DNA of 64,000 bases from Ornithinicoccus sp045032955 (lineage in GTDB: Bacteria; Actinomycetota; Actinomycetes; Actinomycetales; Dermatophilaceae): the NCBI RefSeq assembly GCF_045032955.1, contig NZ_JBJFZU010000011.1, positions 169,185 to 233,184 on the forward strand, in the 5' to 3' direction. Made by a program: the position numbers and the translations under genes. Positions 48,031 through 58,892 of the stretch are shown piece after piece. The stretch's first letter is position 1, and every line of letters begins with the position of its first letter. The notes beneath the pieces are model-generated. The model searched no databases and was not told the origin of the DNA. It saw only the letters and a list, made by a program, of their open reading frames with translations.

Positions 48031-48939
48031 TCATCCGGGCGGTGCGACCCGCTCGGGCTCGGGCGCAGCTGCCCGGCGCTCCTTCTGGTGCGCCGTGACG
48101 GCATACGTCACCGCCCCGACCCAGACCGCCACCAGCACGCTGTAGACCACGGTGCGGGTCAGCTCGCCGGCGCCCACCATGTCGCTGGTCAGCAGGGTGC
48201 GCGAGTTGGTGAGGACGATGAGCCCACCCACCGCGACGCCGAGGATCCGGGCCGGCACGATGCGCACCAGATAGGCGGCGACCGGGGCCGCGATGACGCC
48301 GCCGACCAGCAGCGCCAGCACCCACGAGGGGTTGATGCCCTGGCTGCCCAGGGCCAGCAGGAAGCCACCGCTGGCGGCGATCGCCACCAGGAACTCGGAG
48401 GCGTCGATCGACCCGACGACCTTGCGCGGCTCCATCCGGCCGCTGGCCAGCAGCGCCGGGGTGCCGACCGGACCCCAACCACCCCCGCCGCTGGCGTCGA
48501 GGAAGCCCGCGAAGAGGCCCAGCGGGGCGAGGAAACGCTTGCGCAGGGGCTGGCCGAGCCGTTCGGTGCGCACCCCGGAGCGGGTGAACCGGACGAGCAG
48601 GTAGACGCCCAGCACGAGCAGGATGGTGCTGGTCAGCGGGCGGGCGACGTCGGTCTCCAGATTGCTCAGCACGGTGGCGCCGGCGAAGGCCCCGACGGCA
48701 CCGGGGACCCCGACCCGCAGCACCACCCGCCAGTCGACGTTGCCGAACTTCCAGTGGGACACCCCCGAGGCCAGGGTGGTGCCGATCTCGGCCAGGTGGA
48801 CGGTCGCCGAGGCGGCCGCGGGGTTGGTGCCGAGCACCAGGAGCAGGGTCGTCGTGGTGACGCCGTAGGCCATGCCCAGGCCGCCGTCCACGAGCTGGGC
48901 GGCCAGGCCGACGAGGCCGAGCAGGATGAGCTGACGCAT
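48031..48939 (-). CDS. TauE/SafE-family membrane permease (sulfite/sulfonate or organic acid exporter type)
   Basis: A 302-residue protein with about eight helices. LVGLAAQLVDGGLGMAYGVTTTTLLL and GFLDASGGGGWGPVGTPALLASG are the two TauE/SafE repeat motifs (DxxxGGG-type). The ATG is preceded by GGAG nine bases upstream. It is divergent from an Rrf2 regulator 123 nt away, which may control it. Family members move sulfite, sulfoacetate or other small anions; the substrate here is not known. Confidence 0.88.
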   Translation of the reverse strand: MRQLILLGLVGLAAQLVDGGLGMAYGVTTTTLLLVLGTNPAAASATVHLAEIGTTLASGVSHWKFGNVDWRVVLRVGVPGAVGAFAGATVLSNLETDVARPLTSTILLVLGVYLLVRFTRSGVRTERLGQPLRKRFLAPLGLFAGFLDASGGGGWGPVGTPALLASGRMEPRKVVGSIDASEFLVAIAASGGFLLALGSQGINPSWVLALLVGGVIAAPVAAYLVRIVPARILGVAVGGLIVLTNSRTLLTSDMVGAGELTRTVVYSVLVAVWVGAVTYAVTAHQKERRAAAPEPERVAPPG

Positions 48940-48985
48940 GAGGGGAACTCCGCACGGGACCGGGTCGGGCAGCCGATCCGCCCGA

Positions 48986-49001
48986 TATCCTGTTTATCCT
49001 G
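48986..49001. promoter_or_regulatory. Direct repeat TATCCTG in the tauE-like/rrf2 divergent promoter
   Basis: TATCCTG occurs at 48986-48992 and again at 48995-49001, nine bases apart, in the only A/T-rich part of the gap. It is a plausible Rrf2 site or overlapping promoter element; this is inference from position. Confidence 0.4.
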
Positions 49002-49062
49002 CCTTCTTAGTATGCTTTTGGTCAAGCGACCGTGCCGCAGCGCGGTGCGTCACACTGGGCGG

Positions 49063-49560
49063 ATGGACATCACGGCGCGGTCGGAGTATGCCGTCCGCAC
49101 CATGCTGACGCTGGCGGCCAGCTCCACCGTGGTCGAGGGGCGGACCGGCAGCTACGTCGACCCGCGCGGCGAGCCGGTCTCCGTCGAGAGCCTCGCCCAG
49201 GCCCAGGACCTGCCCCGCAAGTTCCTCGAGGCCATCGTCGCCGACCTGCGCAAGGCCGGGCTGATCACCTCCCGGCGCGGCGCCCGCGGCGGCTACCTGC
49301 TGGCCCGGCCCGAGGCCGAGATCCGGGTGGGCGACATCATCCGGGCGGTGGACGGCCCGCTGGCCGAGGTCCGCGGGCTCCGCCCGCACGACACCACCTA
49401 CACCGGCGAGGCGCAGCACCTGCCGACCCTGTGGGTCGCCACCCGCGCGGCGCTGCGCCAGGTCCTGGACGGCACGACGCTGGCGCAGCTGCGCGCGGGG
49501 AACTGGCCCGCCGCGGTGTCCGAGCTGCTGCGGCAGCCGGACGCCTGGGAGAGCCGCTGA
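49063..49560 (+). CDS. Rrf2-family transcriptional regulator without cysteine ligands
   Basis: A 165-residue winged-helix protein. MDITARSEYAVRTMLTLAAS is the classic Rrf2 start, SVESLAQAQDLPRKFLEAIVADLRKAGL the HTH and SRRGARGGYLLAR the wing. The protein contains no cysteine at all, so it cannot carry the Fe-S cluster of IscR/NsrR. A small-molecule or protein effector (as for CymR) is more likely. It is divergent from the TauE-like gene and ends 3 nt from convergent acs. Confidence 0.88.
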   Translation: MDITARSEYAVRTMLTLAASSTVVEGRTGSYVDPRGEPVSVESLAQAQDLPRKFLEAIVADLRKAGLITSRRGARGGYLLARPEAEIRVGDIIRAVDGPLAEVRGLRPHDTTYTGEAQHLPTLWVATRAALRQVLDGTTLAQLRAGNWPAAVSELLRQPDAWESR

Positions 49561-49563
49561 CGC

Positions 49564-51537
<1,974 letters not shown>

Positions 51538-51602
51538 CGTTGCTCCTCGCTCGGGGGTCGTCCCACCGAGTATGCCGTGCCCCCGGCGACCTCGCAGGGG
51601 CG

Positions 51603-51660
51603 GGTGCGACGGGCGGTCGGGGACTGCGGCGAGCGGTCGGGAGCAGGCGACGAGCGGCCG
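51603..51660. repeat. Three short tandem repeats between acs and the symporter gene
   Basis: GGGCGGTCGG at 51611, GAGCGGTCGG at 51631 and GAGCGGCCG at 51652 recur every 20-21 nt with GCGAC/GCGGC in between. The block ends at the symporter stop codon, as for the other 3'-end arrays. Confidence 0.55.
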
Positions 51661-51661
51661 T

Positions 51662-53179
51662 TCACCGGTGCCCGGTCAGGTCCTCCGGGGTGTGCAGCCG
51701 CACCAGGGTGCGCCCCGCCGACCGCGGTATGCCGTGCGGCGTGCGCAGCGACACCGCCACCATCACCAGGCAGACCGACGGGACGATCCAGGCCGCCGGC
51801 TGGGCCAGCAGGGCGGCGGGCCACCCCGCGTCGCCGTCGGTCAGCACCGTGACCCCGACCGCGCCGATGGCCAGCACGGCGCCGGTGACCAGCCCGGCCG
51901 CGGCCCCCTGCACGGACAGCCGCGGCCACCAGACACCCAGCGCCAGCAGCGGGAAGAAGGTGGAGGCGGCGACCACGAAGGCGAGCGTGACGAAGGCCGC
52001 CAGCGGCACCTCGGGGAACACCCCGACCAGGGCGTAGGGCACGACCACCGAGATCACCGCCGCCATCCGGAAGCCGGCGACCTCGGAGTGGTCGCCGTGC
52101 GAGGCGCGGGCCAGCAACGGGCGCACCACGTCCTGGTTGAGCACCCCGGTGACGGCGAGGGAGAGCCCGGAGGAGGTGGACAGGAAGGCCGCGAAGGCGC
52201 CGCCGGCCAGGGCCGCGACCAGCACCTCGGCACCCAGCCCCGGGACCACCTCGGCGGGCAGCCGGAGCACCACCGTGTCCGGACGCACCCCACCCTCCAG
52301 GGTCGGCAGGTAGGCCCGCCCCAGCACCGCGTAGACGACGGTGACCACGTAGAAGACGGCCAGCAGCGAGAGCACCCGGACGGTCGTGTGCCGGGCCGCG
52401 GCGCCGTCCGGGTTCGTGTAGTAGCGGACCACCACGTGCGGCAGCCCGGTGGTCCCCAGCGCCAGGGCCAGCACCAGCGACATCGTCCGGTACAGCTCGT
52501 AGGTGTCCTCCCGGTGCGGGGTGGCCGGGAACAGCCAGGCGTCCGGGACCTGCAGCCCGGGCCCCTGGGTGCTCCACCAGACACCGACCAGCACCCCGGC
52601 CGGGATCGCCAGCGCGGACAGCTTCACCCAGTACTGCACCGCCTGCACCAGCGTGATCGAGCGCATACCCCCGGCCGCCACGGAGAGCACCACCACGACC
52701 AGCACCACCAGCGGCCCGAGCCACAGCGGTGCCCCCGCCACCAGCCGCAGCGTGAACCCCGCCCCCTGGAACTGCGGGATCAGGTAGAGCCACCCGATGA
52801 AGACGACCAGCACCGAGCACAGGTGGCGCACGAACCGCGACTCCAGCCGTGCCTCGGCGAAGTCCGGCAGGGTGTATGCCCCGGAGCGCCGCAACGGGGC
52901 CGCGACCAGCACCAGCAGCACCAGGTAGCCGACGGTGTAGCCGATCGGGTACCAGAGCGCCTCGACGCCCTGGTCGTAGATGAGGCCGGCAACCCCCAGG
53001 AAGCTGGCTGCGGACAGGTACTCCCCGCCGATCGCGGCGGCGTTGCGGGCCGGCGACACGGCCCGGCCCGCGACGTAGAAGTCGCTGGTGCGCCGGGACA
53101 GGCGCAGCACGAACACGCTGAGCGCGACGGTGATGGCGCAGACCAGCAGCACCGCGCCACCGGCCAGGGTGGGGGTCAC
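51662..53179 (-). CDS. Sodium:solute symporter, cation/acetate (ActP-like) type
   Basis: A 505-residue SSS-family transporter with 13 hydrophobic helices. TSDFYVAGRAVSPARNAAAIGGEYLSAASFLG is the SSS/ActP N-terminal signature, AAGGMRSITLVQAVQYWVK the sodium-site helix region, and AFLSTSSGLSLAVTGVLNQDV the helix 8 motif. Acetate or another monocarboxylate is the likely substrate given acs next to it. It starts at GTG, 17 nt after the small membrane-protein gene, in a four-gene operon with the two-component pair upstream. Confidence 0.9.
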   Translation of the reverse strand: MTPTLAGGAVLLVCAITVALSVFVLRLSRRTSDFYVAGRAVSPARNAAAIGGEYLSAASFLGVAGLIYDQGVEALWYPIGYTVGYLVLLVLVAAPLRRSGAYTLPDFAEARLESRFVRHLCSVLVVFIGWLYLIPQFQGAGFTLRLVAGAPLWLGPLVVLVVVVLSVAAGGMRSITLVQAVQYWVKLSALAIPAGVLVGVWWSTQGPGLQVPDAWLFPATPHREDTYELYRTMSLVLALALGTTGLPHVVVRYYTNPDGAAARHTTVRVLSLLAVFYVVTVVYAVLGRAYLPTLEGGVRPDTVVLRLPAEVVPGLGAEVLVAALAGGAFAAFLSTSSGLSLAVTGVLNQDVVRPLLARASHGDHSEVAGFRMAAVISVVVPYALVGVFPEVPLAAFVTLAFVVAASTFFPLLALGVWWPRLSVQGAAAGLVTGAVLAIGAVGVTVLTDGDAGWPAALLAQPAAWIVPSVCLVMVAVSLRTPHGIPRSAGRTLVRLHTPEDLTGHR

Positions 53180-53196
53180 GACGAGGGGCCCACGGC

Positions 53197-53628
53197 TCAG
53201 CGCTCCCGGGCTGCGGCGGAGAGCCGGGACTCCAGGCGGGTGGCCCTCCCGGTGTACCGGAGGGCCAGCAGCACCATCACCGGGTAGAGCCCCACGGCGA
53301 GCAGCGGCCAGGCCAGCGGCACCCCCGCCCAGGAGGCCTCCCGGACGGCCGGGACGAAGGCATACAGCAGGGGCAGCCCGCCGAGCACCAGGACCAGGAC
53401 GCCGAGCACCTCCAGCGCCAGCCGGAGCTGGGCCCGCAGCAGGCCGCGCAGGTAGAGCTCGCCGGCGCCGGTCTGCTGCACCAGCGAGTCCGCCAGCGGG
53501 CGGGGGCGGGCGGTCGTCGCGCCCCGCCGGGAGGAGGTGACCCGGACCCGCCCACCTGGTGCGCCGCGAGCACCTGGTGCGCCGGGTGAGTCGGCGGCGG
53601 GACCGCGAGGAGGGTCGGCGAGGCTCAC
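53197..53628 (-). CDS. Small two-helix membrane protein, partner of the SSS symporter (DUF485/YjcH-like position)
   Basis: A 143-residue protein. A 50-residue Pro/Gly/Arg-rich N-terminus is followed by two helices (about 68-90 and 102-122; LEVLGVLVLVLGGLPLLYAF and PLAWPLLAVGLYPVMVLLAL). The topology and place immediately before an SSS symporter match the YjcH/DUF485 or DUF4212 type of small subunits. The GTG start overlaps the response-regulator stop (GTGA). Confidence 0.7.
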   Translation of the reverse strand: MSLADPPRGPAADSPGAPGARGAPGGRVRVTSSRRGATTARPRPLADSLVQQTGAGELYLRGLLRAQLRLALEVLGVLVLVLGGLPLLYAFVPAVREASWAGVPLAWPLLAVGLYPVMVLLALRYTGRATRLESRLSAAARER

Positions 53629-54395
53629 CGGCCGGCCGCCAGCACCCGCTCGCGCACCGGGCGGACGTGCCGGCGGGCGACGGCGAGCTCCGGACCGTCC
53701 GGCGCCAGCACCAGGCTCAGCCGGCCCTGGCCGTGCCGGACCTGCCCGACGTGGGCGAGGTTGACCAGGGTCGAGCGGTGGATACGGACGAAGCCGGCGT
53801 CCGACCAGCGCTCCTCCAGCGTGCTCAGCGGCACCCGCAGCAGGTGCGAGGCGGAGCCGGTGAACAACCGCACGTAGTCGCCCTGCGCCCGCACGTACCG
53901 GATCGAGGAGCGGCGGATGAACCGGGTGACGCCGCCCAGCTCCACCGCGATGCGCTCGTCCTCGCCGTCCCCGGCCGCGGCCACCGACGGGGGGACCGCC
54001 TCCCCCGGCTCGGCCGGGGCGACACGGGCGGCGAGCGCCGCCGCCAGCCGGTCCACCGCGAGCCCCAGGCGGGCCGGCGAGACCGGCTTCATCACGTAGT
54101 CCACCGCCTGGATCGCGAAGGCGTCCACGGCGTGCTGCTCGTGGGCGGTGACGAAGACCACCAGCGGGGGGCGGGCGAAGCGGGCGACGACCCGGGCCAG
54201 CTGCATACCGTCCAGGCCGGGCATCGAGATGTCCACGAAGACCGCCTCCAGGGCGTCGGACTCGAGGATCCGGAGCGCGTCGGTGGCCGACCCGGCGCCG
54301 AGCACCGCCCGGAACCGCCCGTCCTGCTCCAGCAGGTAGGTCAGCTCGGAGAGGGCCGGCGGTTCGTCGTCGACGACGAGCGCGCGCATGAGCAC
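53625..54395 (-). CDS. LytTR-family response regulator
   Basis: A 256-residue regulator. The receiver domain (about 4-118) has phospho-acceptor D55 in VFVDISMPGLDG, T83 and K103 in YVMKPV. The LytTR DNA-binding domain (about 150-250) reads RFIRRSSIRYVRAQGDYVRLFT and FVRIHRSTLVNLAHVG. It pairs with the kinase gene 15 nt upstream and is translationally coupled to the small symporter partner, so it very likely controls acetate or carboxylate uptake. The GTG at 54395 or the ATG at 54389 could be the start. Confidence 0.9.
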   Translation of the reverse strand: MLMRALVVDDEPPALSELTYLLEQDGRFRAVLGAGSATDALRILESDALEAVFVDISMPGLDGMQLARVVARFARPPLVVFVTAHEQHAVDAFAIQAVDYVMKPVSPARLGLAVDRLAAALAARVAPAEPGEAVPPSVAAAGDGEDERIAVELGGVTRFIRRSSIRYVRAQGDYVRLFTGSASHLLRVPLSTLEERWSDAGFVRIHRSTLVNLAHVGQVRHGQGRLSLVLAPDGPELAVARRHVRPVRERVLAAGR

Positions 54396-54410
54396 ATGGT
54401 AGGGGCGGGA

Positions 54411-55622
54411 TCAGTCGCCGACGTGCACACCGGGCGCGTACTTCGGCACCCGGAAGGTGACCTTGGTGCCCAGCCCCGGAGCGGTCTCCACGACCAGGCC
54501 GTGGTCGTCCCCGTAGACCTGGCGCAGCCGGGCGTCGACGTTGCCCAGACCGACCGGGTCGTTCTCTCCTCCTCCGGCCCCGAGGTCACCGTCCAGGGCG
54601 CGCCGCACCAGCTCGGGGTCCGACCCGACACCGTCGTCCTCGATCGCGATCTCGGCCAGGTCCCCCAGGTCGGTGGCGGTGATGGTGATGGTGCCGACGC
54701 CCTCCTTGTTGGCCAGCCCGTGCCGCACCGCGTTCTCGACCAGCGGCTGGACGGCGAGGTAGGGCACCGCCACCGGCAGCACCTCGGGCGCCACCAGCAG
54801 GTTGACCCGCAGCCGGTCGCCGAAGCGGGCCTGCTCCAGCACCAGGTAGCGCTCGATGTTGCGCAGCTCGTCGGCGAGGGTGGTGTACGCGCCGCCCCGG
54901 CGCAGGGCATACCGGGTGAAGTCGGCGAACTCCAGCAGCAGCTCGCGGGCGCGGTCCGGGTCGGTGCGGACGAAGGAGGCGATCGCGCCGAGCGAGTTGT
55001 AGATGAAGTGCGGGCTGATCTGCGCCCGCAGGCTGCGCAGCTCCGCCTCCATCGTCCGGGTGCGCTCCCGGTCCAGCTCGCCGAGCTCCAGCTGGCCGCT
55101 CACCCAGGTGGCGACCTGCTCCGCCGCGCGCGCCAGTCCGGCCGAGGGGCGCGGGGAGTATGCCGCGAGCGCGCCGATCACCCGGTCGTCCACCACGAGC
55201 GGGGCCACCACCCCGGCCCGGACCAGGCACTCGGGGGCGGGGCAGGCCAGGTCGGCGCGGGACAGCACGACCACATCGCCCCCCTCGAGCACCCGGCGGG
55301 CATGCTCGAGGAGCTGCGGCCCGTGGTGCTCGCCGTGCCCTGCCCAGGCCAGCAGGCTCTGGCTGTCGCAGAGGCCGAGAGCGCTGCCCCCCAGCATCTG
55401 GCGCAGGTGCCGGGCCGCCCGACCGGCGTTGTCCTCGGTGAAGCCCGCCCGCAGGAAGCGTCCCGCCTGGGCCCCGGAGCGCAGGGTCTCGTAGGTGATC
55501 CGGTCCGACTCCGACAGGAAGCCACGCGCGGCCCGGCGCCGGCGCCACCACCACCCCACGTGCAGCAGCGCCACCACGAGGAGGACGACCAGGGCTGTCG
55601 GGAGGTGCAGGTCACCGGGCAT
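54411..55622 (-). CDS. LytS/YehU-type sensor histidine kinase
   Basis: A 403-residue kinase with one N-terminal helix (about 8-26), a GAF-like cytoplasmic region (about 45-165) holding several cysteines (C85, C127, C132), and the His_kinase module: LRSLRAQISPHFIYNSLGAI with phospho-acceptor H205, VQPLVENAVRHGL as N-box, then DDGVG and GLGNVDARLRQVYG as ATP lid. There is no large extracytoplasmic sensor, so sensing is inside the cell or through the symporter. It is the first gene of the operon ending with the symporter. Confidence 0.9.
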   Translation of the reverse strand: MPGDLHLPTALVVLLVVALLHVGWWWRRRRAARGFLSESDRITYETLRSGAQAGRFLRAGFTEDNAGRAARHLRQMLGGSALGLCDSQSLLAWAGHGEHHGPQLLEHARRVLEGGDVVVLSRADLACPAPECLVRAGVVAPLVVDDRVIGALAAYSPRPSAGLARAAEQVATWVSGQLELGELDRERTRTMEAELRSLRAQISPHFIYNSLGAIASFVRTDPDRARELLLEFADFTRYALRRGGAYTTLADELRNIERYLVLEQARFGDRLRVNLLVAPEVLPVAVPYLAVQPLVENAVRHGLANKEGVGTITITATDLGDLAEIAIEDDGVGSDPELVRRALDGDLGAGGGENDPVGLGNVDARLRQVYGDDHGLVVETAPGLGTKVTFRVPKYAPGVHVGD

Positions 55623-55763
55623 GTCAGGACCCTAGTGCCGGCCGGGATGCCCGACCCGGGCCCGGACCTGGGTGGAGTCTGGACGTCGGCAGGGTGTCGT
55701 GACCACCGGGGCGTGCTACGTTCCACCGCTTCCGCACACACCCGACGCGTCTGGAGTTTGACG

Positions 55764-56564
55764 ATGTCCACCAGGAAGTGGCTCGTGGTAGCGAGCATGA
55801 CCGCCGCGCTGACCGGCGTCGCCGGTTGCAGCACCGGCACCTCCGACGAGGCCGGCAGCTCGTCCGCGCCGGACGACGCGGCCGTCAGCAGCGACGCCGG
55901 TGCCGGCGAGGAGGGCGGGACGGCCGGCGGGGCGGACCTCTCCGACGTGCCCGACCCGGTGGCCGAGGTCAACGGCCAGGAGATCACCAAGGACGAGTTC
56001 ACCCAGGCCTTCGAGGCCCAGGCGGCCCAGGCCCAGATGGGCGGGCAGCCGGTCGACCAGGAGCAGCTGTCGACCGCCACCCTGGACACCCTGGTGGATG
56101 GCACGCTGCTGGAGCAGGCGGCTGAGGAGGGCGGCCACGAGGCCAGCGAGGACGAGGTCGACACCCTGCTCGAGGAGCTGGCGACCAGCAACGGCCTCGG
56201 CTCCACCGACGAGTTCATCTCGGCGCTGGACGCCCAGGGGATGGACGAGGAGACCGTCCGCGAGGAGGTCGGCCTGCAGGTCTCGATCGAGAAGCTGATC
56301 GCCGAGGAGGCCGACGTCGAGGAGCCCACCGACGAGGAGGTCCGCGCCTACTACGACGAGATCGTCGCGCAGCAGGAGGCGGCCGCCCCCGAGGGTGAGG
56401 ACGGCGCGGCGGCGACCGGCAGCCCGGAGCAGCCCGCGATCCCCGCCTTCGAGGAGGTCGAGGAGCAGATCGCCCAGCAGCTGCAGTCGGAGAACGAGAA
56501 CGCGGCCGCGAACGCGCTGGTGGAGCAGCTGCGCGAGGACGCGGAGATCGTCAGCAACCTGTAG
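55764..56564 (+). CDS. SurA-N-domain lipoprotein (chaperone/foldase-like)
   Basis: A 266-residue exported lipoprotein. The lipobox GVAGC puts the lipidated Cys at about residue 21, followed by an acidic low-complexity linker (about 22-60). PVAEVNGQEITKDEFTQAFEAQ begins a SurA N-terminal-like helical domain. There is no parvulin PPIase domain, so a chaperone role is more likely than isomerase. The C-terminal helix region ends at about 266. GGAG nine bases before the ATG supports the start. A strong terminator follows. Confidence 0.85.
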   Translation: MSTRKWLVVASMTAALTGVAGCSTGTSDEAGSSSAPDDAAVSSDAGAGEEGGTAGGADLSDVPDPVAEVNGQEITKDEFTQAFEAQAAQAQMGGQPVDQEQLSTATLDTLVDGTLLEQAAEEGGHEASEDEVDTLLEELATSNGLGSTDEFISALDAQGMDEETVREEVGLQVSIEKLIAEEADVEEPTDEEVRAYYDEIVAQQEAAAPEGEDGAAATGSPEQPAIPAFEEVEEQIAQQLQSENENAAANALVEQLREDAEIVSNL

Positions 56565-56620
56565 CCGGTCAGCCCCCACCGGCAGCGGCGACCCCCTGCC
56601 GCACCGGCTCTCTCCTCGCA

Positions 56621-56669
56621 CACCGCACCCCGCACCCCGGTCTGGCCGGGGGCGGGGTGCGGTGCGGTG
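56621..56669. terminator. Long GC-rich hairpin terminator
   Basis: CACCGCACCCCGCACCCCGG is paired with a downstream GGGGCGGGGTGCGGTGCGGTG-like arm across a short TCTGG loop. It lies between the convergent SurA-N lipoprotein and the DHA2 exporter and could stop both. Confidence 0.75.
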
Positions 56670-56673
56670 GGGG

Positions 56674-58290
56674 TCAGTCGTCCTCGGGGTCCTCGAGGGT
56701 CTCCCGCAGCGGCACGTGCTTGATCATCGCCGTCGCGACGAACACCACGGCCAGGATGGGCAGCCCCACCATGAAGGCGTCGTGCAGACGCTCGGCCAGG
56801 CCCTCGCGCAGGGCCTGCTCCACCACCGGGGACAGCCCGACCATGGCCGAGGGGTCGAGCACCGATCCCACGTCCAGGCCCTCCGCCTGCTGGCTCGCCT
56901 GGTCCCGCATCGACGCGGGCAGGTGCGAGGCGATCGCGGCGCCCAGGCCGGCGGTCATCACCGAGCCGTAGATCGCGATCCCCACCGTGGAGCCGATGTT
57001 GCGGCTGAACTGGCTGGTCGAGGTGGCGACCCCCAGGTCGCGGCGCCGCACGACGTTCTGGATGACCAGCGTGTACTGCTGCATCGCCATCCCGAGGCCC
57101 ACCCCGACCACGACCATCGCGGCGAAGAGCTGGGTCGGGGTGCCGTCGGCGTCGATCCGGGTGATCAGCCACACGCCGACGGCGAGCAGCACCACGCCGG
57201 TCAGCATGAACGGCTTGTAGTGGCCGGTCTTGGTCACCAGCAACCCGGTGACGATGCCCATCACGATCAGCCCGAGCATCATCGGCATCAGGATCAGGCC
57301 GGACTCGGTGGCCCCCACCCCGAGGACGCCCTGGGCGAAGACGGGGATGTAGATGATCGAGCCGAACATCACCATCGCCAGCCCGAGCGAGGCGATGTTG
57401 GACCAGGTGAACACGCTGTTGCGGAACAGGCGCAGCGGCAGCAGCGGCTCCTCGGCGCGCAGCTCCACCGCGACGAAGGCGGCGAGGACGACCGCTCCGA
57501 AGGCATACAGGCCCAGGATCGGCGCCGAGGACCACGGGTAGGTGGTGCCTCCCCAGCTGGTGGCGAGCAGGATGGACACCATCGAGACGGTCAGCGTCAC
57601 GATGCCGGCGACGTCGATCCGGGCCTTGCGCTGCTGGTGCGGCAGGTGCATGAACCGGGTGATGAACCACAGCACGACCAGACCGATGGGCAGCGCCGCG
57701 AAGAAGAGCCAGCGCCAGCCGGCGTTGTCGGTGACCACCCCGCCGACCAGCGGGCCGGCGACCGAGGTGACCCCGAAGACGGCGCCCATCAGGCCCTGGT
57801 ACTTCCCGCGGGCGCGCGGCGGGATGATGTCGCCGATGATCGTCTGGGACAACGGCATCAGGGTGCCCATCCCGGCGCCCTGGATCGCCCGCCCCGCCAC
57901 CAGCACCCAGAAGTTGGGGGCCAGGCCGGCCAGGACCGAGCCGGCCATGAAGAGGACCAGCCCGCCGACGTAGAAGGTCTTGCGTCCGTAGAGGTCGGAC
58001 AGCTTGCCGACGACCGGGACGGTGACCGCCGAGGTGAGGAAGGCGGCGGTGGCGACCCAGGAGTAGTGCTGCATCCCGCCGAGGTCGGCGACGATCTGCG
58101 GCATCGCCGGCCCGACGATGGTCTGGCTGATGGACGCCACGAACATGCCGAGCATGAGGCCGATGAAGACCCGTCGGTCGGCGGCGCTCATCCGGTAGGC
58201 GAGCGGGGCGGCCGTCTCGGTCGAGGCGGGCTGACCGGTGTCGCGGGTGCTGCTGCTGGTGGTGCTGGGTGTCGATACCTCGGTGGTCAC
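56674..58290 (-). CDS. DHA2-family MFS exporter (EmrB/QacA type, 14 helices)
   Basis: A 538-residue transporter. LMLGMFVASISQTIVGPAMP (motif D1-like), GKLSDLYGRKTFYVGG (motif A) and GRAIQGAGMGTLMPLSQTII are typical of 14-helix drug:H+ antiporters. A Ser/Thr-rich polar N-terminus covers the first 30 residues. GTG start with AAGGA ten bases upstream. A MarR gene lies 56 nt upstream on the same strand and probably controls it. Confidence 0.92.
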   Translation of the reverse strand: MTTEVSTPSTTSSSTRDTGQPASTETAAPLAYRMSAADRRVFIGLMLGMFVASISQTIVGPAMPQIVADLGGMQHYSWVATAAFLTSAVTVPVVGKLSDLYGRKTFYVGGLVLFMAGSVLAGLAPNFWVLVAGRAIQGAGMGTLMPLSQTIIGDIIPPRARGKYQGLMGAVFGVTSVAGPLVGGVVTDNAGWRWLFFAALPIGLVVLWFITRFMHLPHQQRKARIDVAGIVTLTVSMVSILLATSWGGTTYPWSSAPILGLYAFGAVVLAAFVAVELRAEEPLLPLRLFRNSVFTWSNIASLGLAMVMFGSIIYIPVFAQGVLGVGATESGLILMPMMLGLIVMGIVTGLLVTKTGHYKPFMLTGVVLLAVGVWLITRIDADGTPTQLFAAMVVVGVGLGMAMQQYTLVIQNVVRRRDLGVATSTSQFSRNIGSTVGIAIYGSVMTAGLGAAIASHLPASMRDQASQQAEGLDVGSVLDPSAMVGLSPVVEQALREGLAERLHDAFMVGLPILAVVFVATAMIKHVPLRETLEDPEDD

Positions 58291-58346
58291 GGAGTTCCTT
58301 GTCAGGGTCGGGCAGGGTGAGCGATGGGGGCGGGTCCGGCGCGGCG

Positions 58347-58775
58347 TCAGCCGGGGGACCGCGGCCGGGGAGCGGCCTCGAGCGAGTCGGCGAGCCGGCC
58401 GAGGAGCCGGGCCAGCTCCTCCTGCTCCTCCGGCGGCCAGTCGGCCAACGCGTCGGTGACGGACCCGACCCGGCGTCGACGCTCGGTCCGCAGGGCGTCC
58501 TCGCCGGCGTCGGTCAGGCTGAGCACCTGCGCCCGGCGGTCGTCGGGGTCGGGGCTGCGGCGGATGAACCCGCGCTCCTCGAGCGAGGCCAGGCGCCGAC
58601 TCATCGTGGACGGGTCCAGCCCCTCGGCCGCCGCCAGGTCACGGGAGCGCGTGCACCCGGTGTCGGCGAGGCGCAGCAGGACACCGAAGTCGGACCTGCT
58701 CAGGCTGGCTTCGCGCTCGTGCAGGAAACGTCCCATGGCCTGGAAGGTCCGGGCCAGCTCCTCAGATAGTTGCAT
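58347..58775 (-). CDS. MarR-family transcriptional regulator
   Basis: A 142-residue winged-helix protein. SLSRSDFGVLLRLADTG, LAAAEGLDPSTMSRRLASLEERG (HTH) and RSPDPDDRRAQVL (wing with DxRR) fit MarR. It is first in an operon with the DHA2 exporter. The ATG at 58775 sits inside a cluster of TGCAT palindromes and has TAGGAT 10 bases upstream, so both autorepression and leaderless translation are likely. Confidence 0.9.
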   Translation of the reverse strand: MQLSEELARTFQAMGRFLHEREASLSRSDFGVLLRLADTGCTRSRDLAAAEGLDPSTMSRRLASLEERGFIRRSPDPDDRRAQVLSLTDAGEDALRTERRRRVGSVTDALADWPPEEQEELARLLGRLADSLEAAPRPRSPG

Positions 58776-58786
58776 GATGCATGCAT
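58771..58786. promoter_or_regulatory. Overlapping palindromes at the MarR start (operator candidate)
   Basis: TGCATGATGCA (58771-58781) and ATGCATGCAT (58777-58786) are perfect overlapping palindromes that include the start codon of the MarR gene. They would cover the transcription start downstream of the TAGGAT box. Confidence 0.6.
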
Positions 58787-58892
58787 CCTACTCCTCGGTG
58801 GTGGAGGATGCACATCGAGGTCGGCTCCCCCCACCGGGGTGAGATCTGGGTGATCATGGAGGCGGATCCGTGACGCGACCGAGGAGGGGCCC

